Assembly: GCF_034259205.1 (NCBI RefSeq)
Contig: NZ_CP139487.1
Span: forward strand, 2,356,001-2,420,000
DNA: 64,000 nt
Origin: Peredibacter starrii
GTDB lineage: Bacteria > Bdellovibrionota > Bacteriovoracia > Bacteriovoracales > Bacteriovoracaceae
Direction: 5' to 3'
Translations under genes and position numbers: made by a program
Shown: positions 9,164 to 17,495 of the stretch, in pieces
Layout of the letters: every line of letters starts with the position of its first letter
Position numbering within the stretch: position 1 is the stretch's first letter
Notes under the pieces: generated by a model
Told to the model about the DNA's origin: nothing
Seen by the model: the letters and a program-made list of their open reading frames with translations, nothing else
The model's database searches: none

Positions 9164-9589
9164 ATGGAAGATATACGTTCGGTACTTTCGCAATTTCACT
9201 CCAAGAAAAGACAGGGTAACGAGGTTGAAAAATCCGGTATCGGTCCTTCTACCGTTGCCTCAAGCTCGGAAATCCCCGACGTTTTTTTCGATGAAATCCT
9301 TCAGAAATTCAAATTGAATCGTTCCGAAATCTCGCTTTTGATGTATCTTTACCGCCAGGTTTGGTGTCGCCCTAATCTTTATAAATCTCACGGAATTGGG
9401 CCTTTAAATTCTTATACAGAGCTTTGTTCTATCCTGGGCATTACCCATGAGGAACTAGGGCAGTATCTAAGAAACTTAGAGAAATTTGGTTTCATTGAAA
9501 CAGTTCGTGCCGGCCAGTATTTTGTGAGAAAGTTTTTTACCGAGACACTCGACAAGCAGTATGGCCAAAATTACGACGAATTCTTCTAG
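9164..9589 (+). CDS. Winged-helix-like protein of unknown function
   Basis: I start this gene at the ATG at 9164 because a strong AGGAGG lies just upstream; a longer frame from 9068 has no such signal. The 141-residue product has a polar N-terminus and then a region (about 45-125) with helix-turn-helix character: LNRSEISLLMYLYRQVW, a TELCSILGITHEELGQYLRNLEKFGFI segment split between recognition-like helices, and a wing-like end. This resembles replication-initiation or MarR-type winged helices. Target unknown. It overlaps the following methyltransferase gene by 29 bases. Confidence 0.62.
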   Translation: MEDIRSVLSQFHSKKRQGNEVEKSGIGPSTVASSSEIPDVFFDEILQKFKLNRSEISLLMYLYRQVWCRPNLYKSHGIGPLNSYTELCSILGITHEELGQYLRNLEKFGFIETVRAGQYFVRKFFTETLDKQYGQNYDEFF

Positions 9590-10229
9590 AGTAGGGGACA
9601 GTTCACTCTCTCTGCGCCTCAATTCTCTTCATCAATATTATCAAAATGAAGCAAGCATCTGGGACATTGGATGTGACCATGGTCTCCTGGGGCTGTCTTT
9701 CCTGAACTATGAACAGGTTCAACGAATTAATCTGGTGGATCCGGCAGCTCCAGTCATTGAGACATTAAGAAATAAGATTAAAGCTACGTATATTTCCAAC
9801 CCCAAATTATTTATACATCACCTACCAGGCCAGGAAATAAAACTAGACCCGAATTCTAACTGCATCTTTATTGCTGGTATGGGAGGAAAAGAGATAGGCG
9901 AGATCATTCTTAATCTCATTCCGCAGTTATCCTCAAACGACCGTTTAGTGATTTCGCCTCATCGTAAGATTCTTGAGCTCCGGGAGCTTCTTCATTCAAA
10001 GAATCTGGCGCTGTTAGATGAAGAAGTTCTGAGGGAAGACGGGCAGTTCTATCAGATCATAGTGCTCGCCAAGAGTGAGAAATCAGGCCAAATACCTCTA
10101 TATGGTGAGAAACTTTGGGCCTCTGAGACGGGAAAAGAGTATCGAAATCACCAACTGAAGCACTTTGACCTCCACCAAGATGTGGCATCTAGGCAGTACC
10201 TTTCTTTCCTGAAATCGCTAAATAGCTGA
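9561..10229 (+). CDS. TrmK-like SAM-dependent tRNA methyltransferase
   Basis: A 222-residue class I methyltransferase with SAM motif WDIGCDHGLLGLSFL and the FIAGMGGKEIGEIIL segment typical of the TrmK (tRNA m1A22 methyltransferase) family. LRELL and REDGQFYQIIVL follow in the usual order. TrmK is known mainly from Gram-positives and some Proteobacteria. The start lies inside the end of the preceding gene, suggesting coupled translation; the exact start is less certain than the family. Confidence 0.8.
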   Translation: MAKITTNSSRVGDSSLSLRLNSLHQYYQNEASIWDIGCDHGLLGLSFLNYEQVQRINLVDPAAPVIETLRNKIKATYISNPKLFIHHLPGQEIKLDPNSNCIFIAGMGGKEIGEIILNLIPQLSSNDRLVISPHRKILELRELLHSKNLALLDEEVLREDGQFYQIIVLAKSEKSGQIPLYGEKLWASETGKEYRNHQLKHFDLHQDVASRQYLSFLKSLNS

Positions 10230-10267
10230 AAACAACCCATCAATAAAAAAAGTGCTATACTTAATGT

Positions 10268-11902
10268 ATGGCAGGTAACCTTTTGTTCTACTATTTCGGT
10301 GACGATGAGGCCTACTTTAAAACACTTCAAGGGGAGATGAGGCAGCATTGTCGATTGGCCTTTGATCTGAAGAAGGTCTACGAGACTGATGAGAAAAAAA
10401 TCCAATCACTTTTCCTGACGATCTATAAAACAAAACCCTCTTGTATCTTTATCGATTTCTCAAAAAACACTCAGGACTATTTGCATCTGGCCCGTATTAT
10501 CGCTCGCACCACAATGGATCACACCATGGTGACCGTTGGTCTGGTGGATTATCTTTCGCCTCCGGAAGTATTGATGGAATCAGTGGCGACAGGTGTGAAC
10601 TTGACTCATATTAAGAGTGCTGAATCCTTTGATGTGGTCTATGACGTGATGACTTTATTGTCTCCTGGACAAATGTCCCACGGGTTTGCGACGGCCGGTT
10701 TAAAAGAAGAACTGCAGGCCGGAATTCCAGTGAAGGTCGGCTATATTCATAATGAAGGTCTTCATTTTGAAACTGATTACAAACTTAGTAAGGGTTCAAA
10801 GATTGTTTTAAATCATCACTGGTCGGCGAAAAAAACAGTGCCTTCTAAGACAGTGACCATTAATAACATCACATCCATGAACCTTTTCTACCAATTTAAG
10901 TATGCGGTAGACGCGGAATTTATGTTTATTGATGAGTTCTTGCCACCAGAAGGAATGGAACCCGCCACGATTGAAGAAAAAAAAGCCGAGAGAGATGATC
11001 TTATTCACTATCATCGTAAGCAACTTAGTCGCTGGATTGAGGACAACTTATCTCGATCATTTGAAAAACGCGCGAAAGTTCTCGTTGTAGATAGTGAATT
11101 TAAGTTTTATCAGGATCAGGCCCGCACTGATAAGCATCCATATACCATCCGATGTGTGCCATTCATGCAGGATGTGGGACTTGAACTTGATAAATTCCAA
11201 CCTCAGGTCATTGCTTTTGCCATTGATAAAAAAGAAAAAGACAATCCGAAGAACACTCAAGAGGCGCTTGATCATCTGGTGAATGCAATTAAAAACAAAT
11301 TCTCAGATATCAGCCCATATATCATTATTTTTAACACCGAACTTTCATCAAAGCAGTGTCAGGACAACCTTCAATACGCCAATATAATGGCCATTAAGGG
11401 CGAAATGTCGGTGGATTTACTGGTGCGTATGGCGGACGTTTTTGAGAAAAAACTCGCGAATATGCCTATTGCAGTCCCAAAAAATAATGAGAAACGCGTT
11501 TATATTAAAAAAACGAACTCTGCTTCCATCAGTGAAATCATGATTCCTGTGACGGTGGTTAAACTCTCCGAAACCGACATGATCTTTCAAACTGATATTC
11601 CACTTGTAGTTGGTTCAAATCTCCATTTGACCCAGCCGGTGGATATGTTTGTGAACGTGCAGCTGACAAAAAACCAAGGTAAAGTTCCGGAGTATCACGG
11701 CCTCATTCACTGTCTGGGTGAAGATGATAAAAAAGAACTTCGCCGCTACGTGAACACCATCTTTTTCCGCGACCATGATGCTCAGGTGAATGCAGAAGCG
11801 GAAGAATTCAAAAAATTAAACGAAGCAAAACTGCAAGAAAAACTTGAAAATACCGCCGCCACAGAGGAAACGAAAGAGCCAGAAACCGAAGGGGAGACTT
11901 AA
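10268..11902 (+). CDS. Receiver-like/PilZ-like multidomain protein
   Basis: 544 residues, no signal peptide, probably cytoplasmic. I read four parts: a receiver-like alpha/beta domain (about 1-130), a PilZ-like beta segment (about 150-220; GYIHNEGLHFETDYKL), a second receiver-like domain (about 265-400; KVLVVDSEF...), and a second PilZ-like segment (about 415-505). The receivers lack an obvious phosphorylation pocket and the PilZ-like parts lack the RxxxR c-di-GMP motif, so both may be degenerate. A Glu/Lys-rich tail ends the protein. The ATG has no ribosome binding site, but TATACT (10256-10261) lies six bases upstream. Confidence 0.6.
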   Translation: MAGNLLFYYFGDDEAYFKTLQGEMRQHCRLAFDLKKVYETDEKKIQSLFLTIYKTKPSCIFIDFSKNTQDYLHLARIIARTTMDHTMVTVGLVDYLSPPEVLMESVATGVNLTHIKSAESFDVVYDVMTLLSPGQMSHGFATAGLKEELQAGIPVKVGYIHNEGLHFETDYKLSKGSKIVLNHHWSAKKTVPSKTVTINNITSMNLFYQFKYAVDAEFMFIDEFLPPEGMEPATIEEKKAERDDLIHYHRKQLSRWIEDNLSRSFEKRAKVLVVDSEFKFYQDQARTDKHPYTIRCVPFMQDVGLELDKFQPQVIAFAIDKKEKDNPKNTQEALDHLVNAIKNKFSDISPYIIIFNTELSSKQCQDNLQYANIMAIKGEMSVDLLVRMADVFEKKLANMPIAVPKNNEKRVYIKKTNSASISEIMIPVTVVKLSETDMIFQTDIPLVVGSNLHLTQPVDMFVNVQLTKNQGKVPEYHGLIHCLGEDDKKELRRYVNTIFFRDHDAQVNAEAEEFKKLNEAKLQEKLENTAATEETKEPETEGET

Positions 11903-11939
11903 TCTTGCCTTTCCGGAAGCTCGGGTCTATGTTCTTTTC

Positions 11940-12134
11940 ATGAGATTATTAAAAATTATCTTCGTCTTTTTCCTGATCTATTTCATCCGTCGTTTTATGC
12001 AGATGTATAAAAACATGCAAAGGATTCAGGAGGCGCAGTTAAAGGCCCATGAAGACCTTTTACGCCGCCAAAGGACTGCAGAGCAAACTCAAGCTGGAAA
12101 CGTTGTTAACGCCGATTTTAAAGTCGTAGACTAG
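11940..12134 (+). CDS. Small single-pass membrane protein
   Basis: 64 residues from the ATG at 11940: one N-terminal membrane helix (LLKIIFVFFLIYFI), a basic stop-transfer stretch (RRFMQMYKNMQR) and a polar helical tail. It resembles DUF4834-type small proteins in layout only. A longer frame opens at 11844 but would run through the end of the preceding gene. No clear ribosome binding site. Its stop overlaps the stop of the transglutaminase gene by 4 bases. Confidence 0.5.
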   Translation: MRLLKIIFVFFLIYFIRRFMQMYKNMQRIQEAQLKAHEDLLRRQRTAEQTQAGNVVNADFKVVD

Positions 12135-14020
12135 AGATCCCGAATACGTTTGCGAAGCTCCATACTTGGGCCCTGGGTATTCCCGAAAGTTTCCTGGATT
12201 AATTGCGGCCAGATGCTCAGGACTTTTTCTTTGTCCTTTAACTTCGATTCTTTAATAAGATTTTCCGACTCTTCAAGGGATGTCACCGAGAGGTTGAGTC
12301 CCCGTTTATTCATTTTCTGATAAAACTCACGCCATAGGATCTGAAAGTCTGAATCCTTTTCTTTGCCCTTTAAGTAATACAAGTACCAGGTATACAGACC
12401 CATGAAGACCACAAGCATGATGGGAATAATTGAGAAGAGCCACTGACGTTTGAACTTATAACGAGAAAGCCAGGCGTCCTGAGTGTAATAATCCACCTGT
12501 TCCAGCCACGTATAAAATAGAAAATCCCACTGTCCAAACCACTGCTTCATGTCCGTGAAGATTCGAGGCATGCGGATAAAGCGATCTTTTTGATAAACGC
12601 CATTACGAACGGACTGCATGAAGATATCACCACCCAAACGCACACGGTCCGGTGCGATCCATTCGGTCGGATCTAGTCTTTGCCAGCGATTGTTTTCAAA
12701 GGCCTCGACCCATACGTGAGCATCGTTTTGAGTTACGAGATAAAAGTCCGCGAACTGATTATAAGTTCCACCCATAAAGCCTGATACCAGACGAGTGGGA
12801 ATGCCATTGGCCCGCATGATGATCGCAACCGCTGAAGCATAATGAGAACAAAGTCCCACTTTTTTAGTCTGCATGAATTCTTCGAAAGATGAACTTTTCC
12901 CTGGACTCAGGGAATAACTAAAACCTTTGTCATAGAAATAGCGCTGAATATTGCGACCCAATTCCCTAACATCAGAACCTTTAAAATTCTCCAGAATCCA
13001 GTTCTTGGTTTTCTTAGGTAATGGTAGACCCAGATACTGATCCATATGCTCTAAGGTTTCAAAAGGCCTCTCAGCACGACTGATGACCTCATAGCGTGGG
13101 ATCCATTGATAACGACGTTGAGTCATGGTCTTCATTTGCGGGAGTTCAAAAATGTCCTTACCAAAGCTAAGGGCCATCGGTGTATCCAGGGCAAAGAAAT
13201 AATCAGAGCGTTTATACAGTCTGAAAGTTTGTTTTAACTCTCCAGGATGGAGATCGAATTCTTGAAGTCGTTTTGGTTCACCACGCTCAATACTTGCGAG
13301 GTTCCAGTTCCAACCATCATTTGAGATAAGAGTATTTCCACGCCAGTACAAAGCTTCCTGATTAAGGGGTCTATTCACCAGGACTTGAAAGGCCGGAGAA
13401 TTGTTTCCTTCCAGGGACTCAATCTGAGAGATATTCACATCCGGGGTATACCCGATCTCCCCTGGCCCTGATTGTCCGCCCTGAAGAGGGATAGGATTTA
13501 AGAGGCGAGGGACTGAAAAGAACATAAAAAAGGTGAGGGGGAGGACCCAAATCACTGCCTTCCCTAGATCTTTCAAACGCCATTTCTGGCCCAGGAATGA
13601 ATAGAAATCTCGGATAAGAACCATGAAGCTTACGCCAAAAAACAAAACATAGGTGAGTGTCTTCTCAAATAGTGAGCCTGCGGAAATGAGGAGCAATAAT
13701 CCAAAGAAGATCATGTAACGGTCACGGTCCGACTCTTTCTCGAGGATTTTTAAAACGATGATGGAAGTTAGAAAGTTTAGCCCTACTTCTGGATCAATGA
13801 TTTTTCCATAGCTGATCCAATAAGATGCAAACACACCTAATGCCAGTAAATTCCTGACGAGTTTTGACGTCTTAATCCCGAAAGAAACTGCCACAATCCC
13901 GCCAATCACAAACACCATAGTCGCCGGTGTGAGAACTTCGTACATCAGTCCCGCAAATACCATCAGCACTAAATTCTGGCGCAGATCTTCTTTTAACATT
14001 TCGCGAGTTCCTTTAAGCAC
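12131..14020 (-). CDS. Membrane transglutaminase-like protein (TgpA/DUF3488 type)
   Basis: 629 residues. Several N-terminal membrane helices (to about residue 170) are followed by a periplasmic region with a transglutaminase-core domain whose triad is Cys391 (VGLCSHYA), His435 (DAHVWVE) and Asp450 (RLDPTEW). One more membrane helix (about 540-560) and a cytoplasmic tail follow. This is the standard TgpA architecture. It is the last gene of a moxR-DUF58-tgpA set and overlaps the DUF58 gene by 28 bases. The substrate of such proteins is not established. Confidence 0.88.
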   Translation of the reverse strand: MLKGTREMLKEDLRQNLVLMVFAGLMYEVLTPATMVFVIGGIVAVSFGIKTSKLVRNLLALGVFASYWISYGKIIDPEVGLNFLTSIIVLKILEKESDRDRYMIFFGLLLLISAGSLFEKTLTYVLFFGVSFMVLIRDFYSFLGQKWRLKDLGKAVIWVLPLTFFMFFSVPRLLNPIPLQGGQSGPGEIGYTPDVNISQIESLEGNNSPAFQVLVNRPLNQEALYWRGNTLISNDGWNWNLASIERGEPKRLQEFDLHPGELKQTFRLYKRSDYFFALDTPMALSFGKDIFELPQMKTMTQRRYQWIPRYEVISRAERPFETLEHMDQYLGLPLPKKTKNWILENFKGSDVRELGRNIQRYFYDKGFSYSLSPGKSSSFEEFMQTKKVGLCSHYASAVAIIMRANGIPTRLVSGFMGGTYNQFADFYLVTQNDAHVWVEAFENNRWQRLDPTEWIAPDRVRLGGDIFMQSVRNGVYQKDRFIRMPRIFTDMKQWFGQWDFLFYTWLEQVDYYTQDAWLSRYKFKRQWLFSIIPIMLVVFMGLYTWYLYYLKGKEKDSDFQILWREFYQKMNKRGLNLSVTSLEESENLIKESKLKDKEKVLSIWPQLIQETFGNTQGPSMELRKRIRDL

Positions 14021-14823
14021 TCACGCAGTTGATGCTCGGTTTTGCCAGATGAAGTTTTAAGAGAAAACGGAATGGATTTATCAGAGCAATATACCAGTTG
14101 GGTCGCAAGCTGTGATAATTGCCCTTCAGTTGGACCATGGAGTTCAAACTTAACTTCCGCTTCCTGGAGTTCTTCGCCTTCTTTAACCACTAACTCTCCG
14201 GAACGAGCGTAATGCTTCCAACTAATTTTGCGGGATTCTTCGCCCTGATATGGGCCCAGGTTCCACACATCATGGGGACCTTTATTCATGGTCGAGATTT
14301 CGCCCTCAGTATGGGACGGCGTTGATGGCAAAACACCCAGGTCTTTTGCTTTCACTGGATATGCATAGGCCGTGACATCCACATTGAAAGTAATCCACGC
14401 GCGGTACAGACCAAATGGCTGGGAGGTTGAAACTTTTAATTTTGAGAATTGATAAACGCCACGTTTAGGAAAAACCAGATGAGCATCTGAGCGTTCTTTG
14501 GTGTTATGAAAGGTCTTCACCGGAACTTTATCAAGTAATAGATCCCAACTAAGCGGACCTTCCGGGGCCTTTTTCCAATGGATACTCACTGATGTCAGAT
14601 CTTCCGCGAAATTGTCCGTGACTTGCACACTTCCAAATTTCAAACCATGAAGATGAAAATGAGTTTGAATCACCCAGATAAGGTTTAATCCGAATAGAAA
14701 GAGCGTAAATATTAGTAGGAGATTATTACTGTAACCAACGGAGAGTAAAAACATAAGAAAGATCAGGCCATTTAAATAGCCACCCATGCGGGTCGGAAGG
14801 ATGTAAATCCGTTCTTTCTTCAT
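13993..14823 (-). CDS. DUF58 domain membrane protein
   Basis: 276 residues: two N-terminal membrane helices (about 14-52), a beta-rich region, and the DUF58 core including GPHDVWNLGPYQGEESRKI and SWKHYARSGELVVKE. DUF58 proteins are regular partners of MoxR ATPases and TgpA-type transglutaminases. Here the gene lies between the two, with ATGA-type overlap to moxR and a 28-base overlap to the transglutaminase gene. Role: probably a chaperone-like or complex partner; exact function not known. Confidence 0.85.
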   Translation of the reverse strand: MKKERIYILPTRMGGYLNGLIFLMFLLSVGYSNNLLLIFTLFLFGLNLIWVIQTHFHLHGLKFGSVQVTDNFAEDLTSVSIHWKKAPEGPLSWDLLLDKVPVKTFHNTKERSDAHLVFPKRGVYQFSKLKVSTSQPFGLYRAWITFNVDVTAYAYPVKAKDLGVLPSTPSHTEGEISTMNKGPHDVWNLGPYQGEESRKISWKHYARSGELVVKEGEELQEAEVKFELHGPTEGQLSQLATQLVYCSDKSIPFSLKTSSGKTEHQLRECLKELAKC

Positions 14824-15743
14824 TTGTCTTTAACGAAGGCCACAGTTGAGATGAATTCGCGGGCCCTCATAAACTCCATATTGGCAGTTAGTGAATGCTG
14901 AGAAAACATGCGATGTCCGGACACATAAGGAAAGACGTTTTGGATATCGTCCGGGATGACGTAATTTCTTTTTTCAAAATAGGCCCAGGCACGGGCGGCT
15001 TCTAACAGATCAAGACCAGCACGAGGACTAAGGCCCCACATATCATCTTTTTTGCGAGATGCTTGCAGGACATCCGTTAAATATTCGAGCAAAGTTGGTG
15101 ATACAGTCACGGCGCGAATTTCAGCTTCCCATGTCTTAAGTTCCTGAGGCGCTATAAACGGTACCAGATCATCGAGTTTTTCTAAACGAGGACCAGTTGT
15201 CAGAAGCTCCATTTCTTCGGCCTTCGATAAGTGCCCCATGGAGAACTTAAAAAGAAAGCGATCTAGTTGGGATTCCGGTAGGGGATAGGTGCCGTACTGC
15301 CCTCTTGGATTTTGAGTGGCAAATAAACAGAACTTTTCCGGTAACTGGTGAGCTACCCCATCCACTGTCACGTGTTTTTCTTCCATTGCCTGCAGTAATG
15401 CACTTTGCGTTTTCGGAGTTCCGCGATTGAGCTCATCAGCGAGAATGAGTTCACCAAAAATAGGACCTGGTTTAAAGATGAAGCGCTCTGATTCTTTGTG
15501 AAAGATCGAAACGCCCAGGATATCTGATGGCAATAGATCACTGGTAAATTGAATACGACGAAATTCAAGACCTGTTGCCTTGGCGAAGAATTTTACGAGT
15601 GTGGTTTTACCCATACCAGGCACGTCTTCAATCAGGACGTTTCTATTCAGAAGAAGGGCCATTAGACCCAGGCGCAATTGAACCTTGTTTCCAGGGAGAA
15701 AACTTTCACCTTGGAATAAGAACTTATCCAGATTTTTTGACAT
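14820..15743 (-). CDS. MoxR-family AAA+ ATPase
   Basis: 307 residues. Walker A is VPGMGKTT (about 41-48), Walker B/sensor LILADELNRG, and the MoxR block KTQSALLQAMEE follows. C-terminal GLSPRAGLDLLEAARAWA matches the lid domain. MoxR ATPases act as chaperones for protein complex maturation. First gene of the three-gene operon. Confidence 0.93.
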   Translation of the reverse strand: MSKNLDKFLFQGESFLPGNKVQLRLGLMALLLNRNVLIEDVPGMGKTTLVKFFAKATGLEFRRIQFTSDLLPSDILGVSIFHKESERFIFKPGPIFGELILADELNRGTPKTQSALLQAMEEKHVTVDGVAHQLPEKFCLFATQNPRGQYGTYPLPESQLDRFLFKFSMGHLSKAEEMELLTTGPRLEKLDDLVPFIAPQELKTWEAEIRAVTVSPTLLEYLTDVLQASRKKDDMWGLSPRAGLDLLEAARAWAYFEKRNYVIPDDIQNVFPYVSGHRMFSQHSLTANMEFMRAREFISTVAFVKDK

Positions 15744-15942
15744 GAAGAAATCGTAACATGCCCCGGATAATTGTCAGAGAATAAAAAATAGGGGGGTTAT
15801 GAGGGGAGGAGATTTCGGGGGATAAGTCCCCTATCTTATTGATTCCTTAAAATACCTGATAAATTAGCTATAGTTCGCGGCCAGGCTGCCGATAAAATGG
15901 TCCATCAGCACGATTGTTGGCTGTCTAACACGGGAGGCACGT

Positions 15943-16173
15943 TTGAACGTTAGAAACTTAGAAAATTTCCAAGAGGCACTGGTATGTCAGTACCGTGATC
16001 TGATCCACGAGGCCATTCTTGAGAGTGAAACTGATCACAAAACAAGGATGGATCTAGGTAAGCTAAACGCCAAACTTAGAGTTATTTGCAAGGCCGCCCA
16101 ATATGACGGACTTTCTGAAGACGTTCTTTCTCAATTGATCGACGAAGCTATCCCGGCACCAAAAGCCGCTTAA
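15943..16173 (+). CDS. Small protein of unknown function, TTG start
   Basis: 76 residues, helical and acidic, no signal peptide. The start is TTG, fixed by GGGAGG at 15933-15938. It is followed by a clear hairpin terminator, so it is a single-gene transcript. No family recognised. The 199-base gap upstream holds the moxR promoter region and G/C-rich runs but no other gene that I can see. Confidence 0.6.
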   Translation: MNVRNLENFQEALVCQYRDLIHEAILESETDHKTRMDLGKLNAKLRVICKAAQYDGLSEDVLSQLIDEAIPAPKAA

Positions 16174-16197
16174 TTTTCACATCACATTCATTGAATT

Positions 16198-16237
16198 AAA
16201 GGTTTCTCCCATGATAAAACATGGAGAAACCTTTATT
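16198..16237 (+). terminator. Rho-independent terminator
   Basis: AAAGGTTTCTCC pairs with GGAGAAACCTTT across a short loop (one C bulged), followed by ATT. It closes the transcript of the preceding small gene. The longer reading frame of the next gene begins inside this loop, which argues for the downstream start at 16256. Confidence 0.7.
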
Positions 16238-16255
16238 CGTTTTCGGAGAGTTTAT

Positions 16256-16459
16256 ATGGAATTAGAACAGGCGATTGAGCTATTAAAAACGGTCGTGAAG
16301 GACAACGGAGTTAACGATGAAAGACACATCGATTTAGGGTTAATTCCGGTTGAAAAAAGGGCCTTATTTGAGAAGGCCATGGTTGTTTCTAAGATGGCCA
16401 TCATTGAAGGTAAATTGAGCCAAGAGGACTTTAAACGCCTGGTTCATTTGGATATCTAA
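16256..16459 (+). CDS. Small helical protein of unknown function
   Basis: 67 residues (MELEQAIELLK...). I chose the ATG at 16256 because CGGAGAG lies seven bases upstream and the frame's first ATG (16211) is within the terminator hairpin. Helical, with no signal peptide and no recognised domain. Confidence 0.55.
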   Translation: MELEQAIELLKTVVKDNGVNDERHIDLGLIPVEKRALFEKAMVVSKMAIIEGKLSQEDFKRLVHLDI

Positions 16460-16813
16460 TTGAAATCACCTAACGCTCTGCACGATAATCTTTCTTATCG
16501 TGCAGACACTTTTAGGCTTTTTAAGGCTTCTTTGATCACCTTTTCCCTGGTTTCCGGGCCCTTAATGGCCGCTGATATAGCGACTTTTGAGTTCAATAAG
16601 ACCTATCCCAATGAGATCTCCCTGGTTCTAACGAACCAAACTCTTCAGCAAAATATGGATAAGAATTTCGCCCAGATCCCGTGCAAACCTCGGATCATTT
16701 CCAACGGTCAAATTCAGGAGAATTATTTCCTGAAATCCTGCCGTGGTTATGTCACAAAATTTCTATTGGATTCTGGATATGAAATGAAAAACTGGCGGAC
16801 GTTCACTAAGTAA
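16460..16813 (+). CDS. Small secreted protein, start uncertain
   Basis: Up to 117 residues with a hydrophobic segment (ASLITFSLVSGPLMA) ending near a likely cleavage site MAAD, then a mature part with two Cys. The first possible codon is a TTG directly after the upstream stop (TAATTG), but a strong hairpin lies within the first 16 codons; an in-frame TTG at 16532 would avoid it. I cannot decide between them. Function unknown. Confidence 0.45.
   Translation: MKSPNALHDNLSYRADTFRLFKASLITFSLVSGPLMAADIATFEFNKTYPNEISLVLTNQTLQQNMDKNFAQIPCKPRIISNGQIQENYFLKSCRGYVTKFLLDSGYEMKNWRTFTK
16478..16505 (+). terminator. Strong hairpin, possible terminator
   Basis: CTGCACGATAA and TTATCGTGCAG form an 11-bp perfect stem with a 6-base loop, 18 bases after the stop of the upstream gene. 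The following bases (ACACTTTT) are only weakly T-rich, so it may end the upstream transcript or regulate the next gene. Confidence 0.5.
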
Positions 16814-16828
16814 CGCCCACCTTTTATT

Positions 16829-17134
16829 TTAGATCTGTTGGTTACCGGTGATATTTTCAGGAATCATAGGCATCATTTCACAGTTCTCAATTTGTTTCCC
16901 ATCATCTGAAAAATGAAGCTTAACTTTTACGTGTCCACGATAGGCATTCTTTAAACATTTCCCAGCGCGGCTGTCTTCAGCGATTTGATAAACACCATGT
17001 TTGTCTTCAAGGAATTTCACTGTCATTTCCTTGTAAGTATCATCGAATGTAATGGTTCTCACAAAGTCCGTTCCATACGGATCTCTAGCAAAGGCCGCTG
17101 CTGAAATAAAAAGTCCCAAGATTAAGTATTTCAT
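16829..17134 (-). CDS. Small secreted protein, tandem paralog A
   Basis: 101 residues with a signal peptide (LILGLFISAAAFA). The mature part shares a pattern with the product of the gene just upstream: an Asp-Asp..EM.V.F stretch, a CLKNA motif, a K(L/V)KL.F strand and a late Cys. Two conserved Cys suggest a disulfide. No family recognised. Only three bases separate it from its paralog, so they form one operon. Confidence 0.6.
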   Translation of the reverse strand: MKYLILGLFISAAAFARDPYGTDFVRTITFDDTYKEMTVKFLEDKHGVYQIAEDSRAGKCLKNAYRGHVKVKLHFSDDGKQIENCEMMPMIPENITGNQQI

Positions 17135-17137
17135 AAA

Positions 17138-17425
17138 TTACCTCACTGGAGCTGATGGACTAACGAGTTTGCATCCTTTTATATCATCTGCATTTTCCTC
17201 AAAACTGAGTTTCACCTGCATCTGTGCCTGGAAAGCATTCTTCAAACAAGGTGCCACGGCATCCCCTTCAGAAATTCGAAAAACCTTACCATTGCCCCAG
17301 AATGAAACAATCATTTCCTGGCGGCTGTCATCGTAATCAATTTCACGAACTTCTTCGACCACTGTGAATTTCTTCACAGCAAATGCAGAGGTTGAAAGTA
17401 ACAAAAGAGATAAAAGGTACTTCAT
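17138..17425 (-). CDS. Small secreted protein, tandem paralog B
   Basis: 95 residues from ATG 17425, chosen because AAGGAG lies just upstream. Signal peptide LLSLLLLSTSAFA, then a mature domain that repeats the pattern of the downstream gene (DDSRQEMIVSF; PCLKNAF; VKLSFEE; GC). Probably arose by tandem duplication. Function unknown. Confidence 0.6.
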   Translation of the reverse strand: MKYLLSLLLLSTSAFAVKKFTVVEEVREIDYDDSRQEMIVSFWGNGKVFRISEGDAVAPCLKNAFQAQMQVKLSFEENADDIKGCKLVSPSAPVR

Positions 17426-17495
17426 AAAAGTGCTCCTTAATCTCATTGTAGTTATGCGGGAAAGACTAATTCAATTTAAGAGGAAATTAAGTCAA

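Noticed and set aside
11844-11939. Longer 96-residue form of the small membrane protein
   Set aside because: It would overlap the upstream coding end heavily and its first residues are basic and Pro-rich; the membrane helix begins at the ATG at 11940.
15784-15835. G-rich tract with C-rich tract between moxR and the next gene, considered as a terminator or G-quadruplex
   Set aside because: No stem followed by a T-run on either strand, and the spacing of G runs is irregular.
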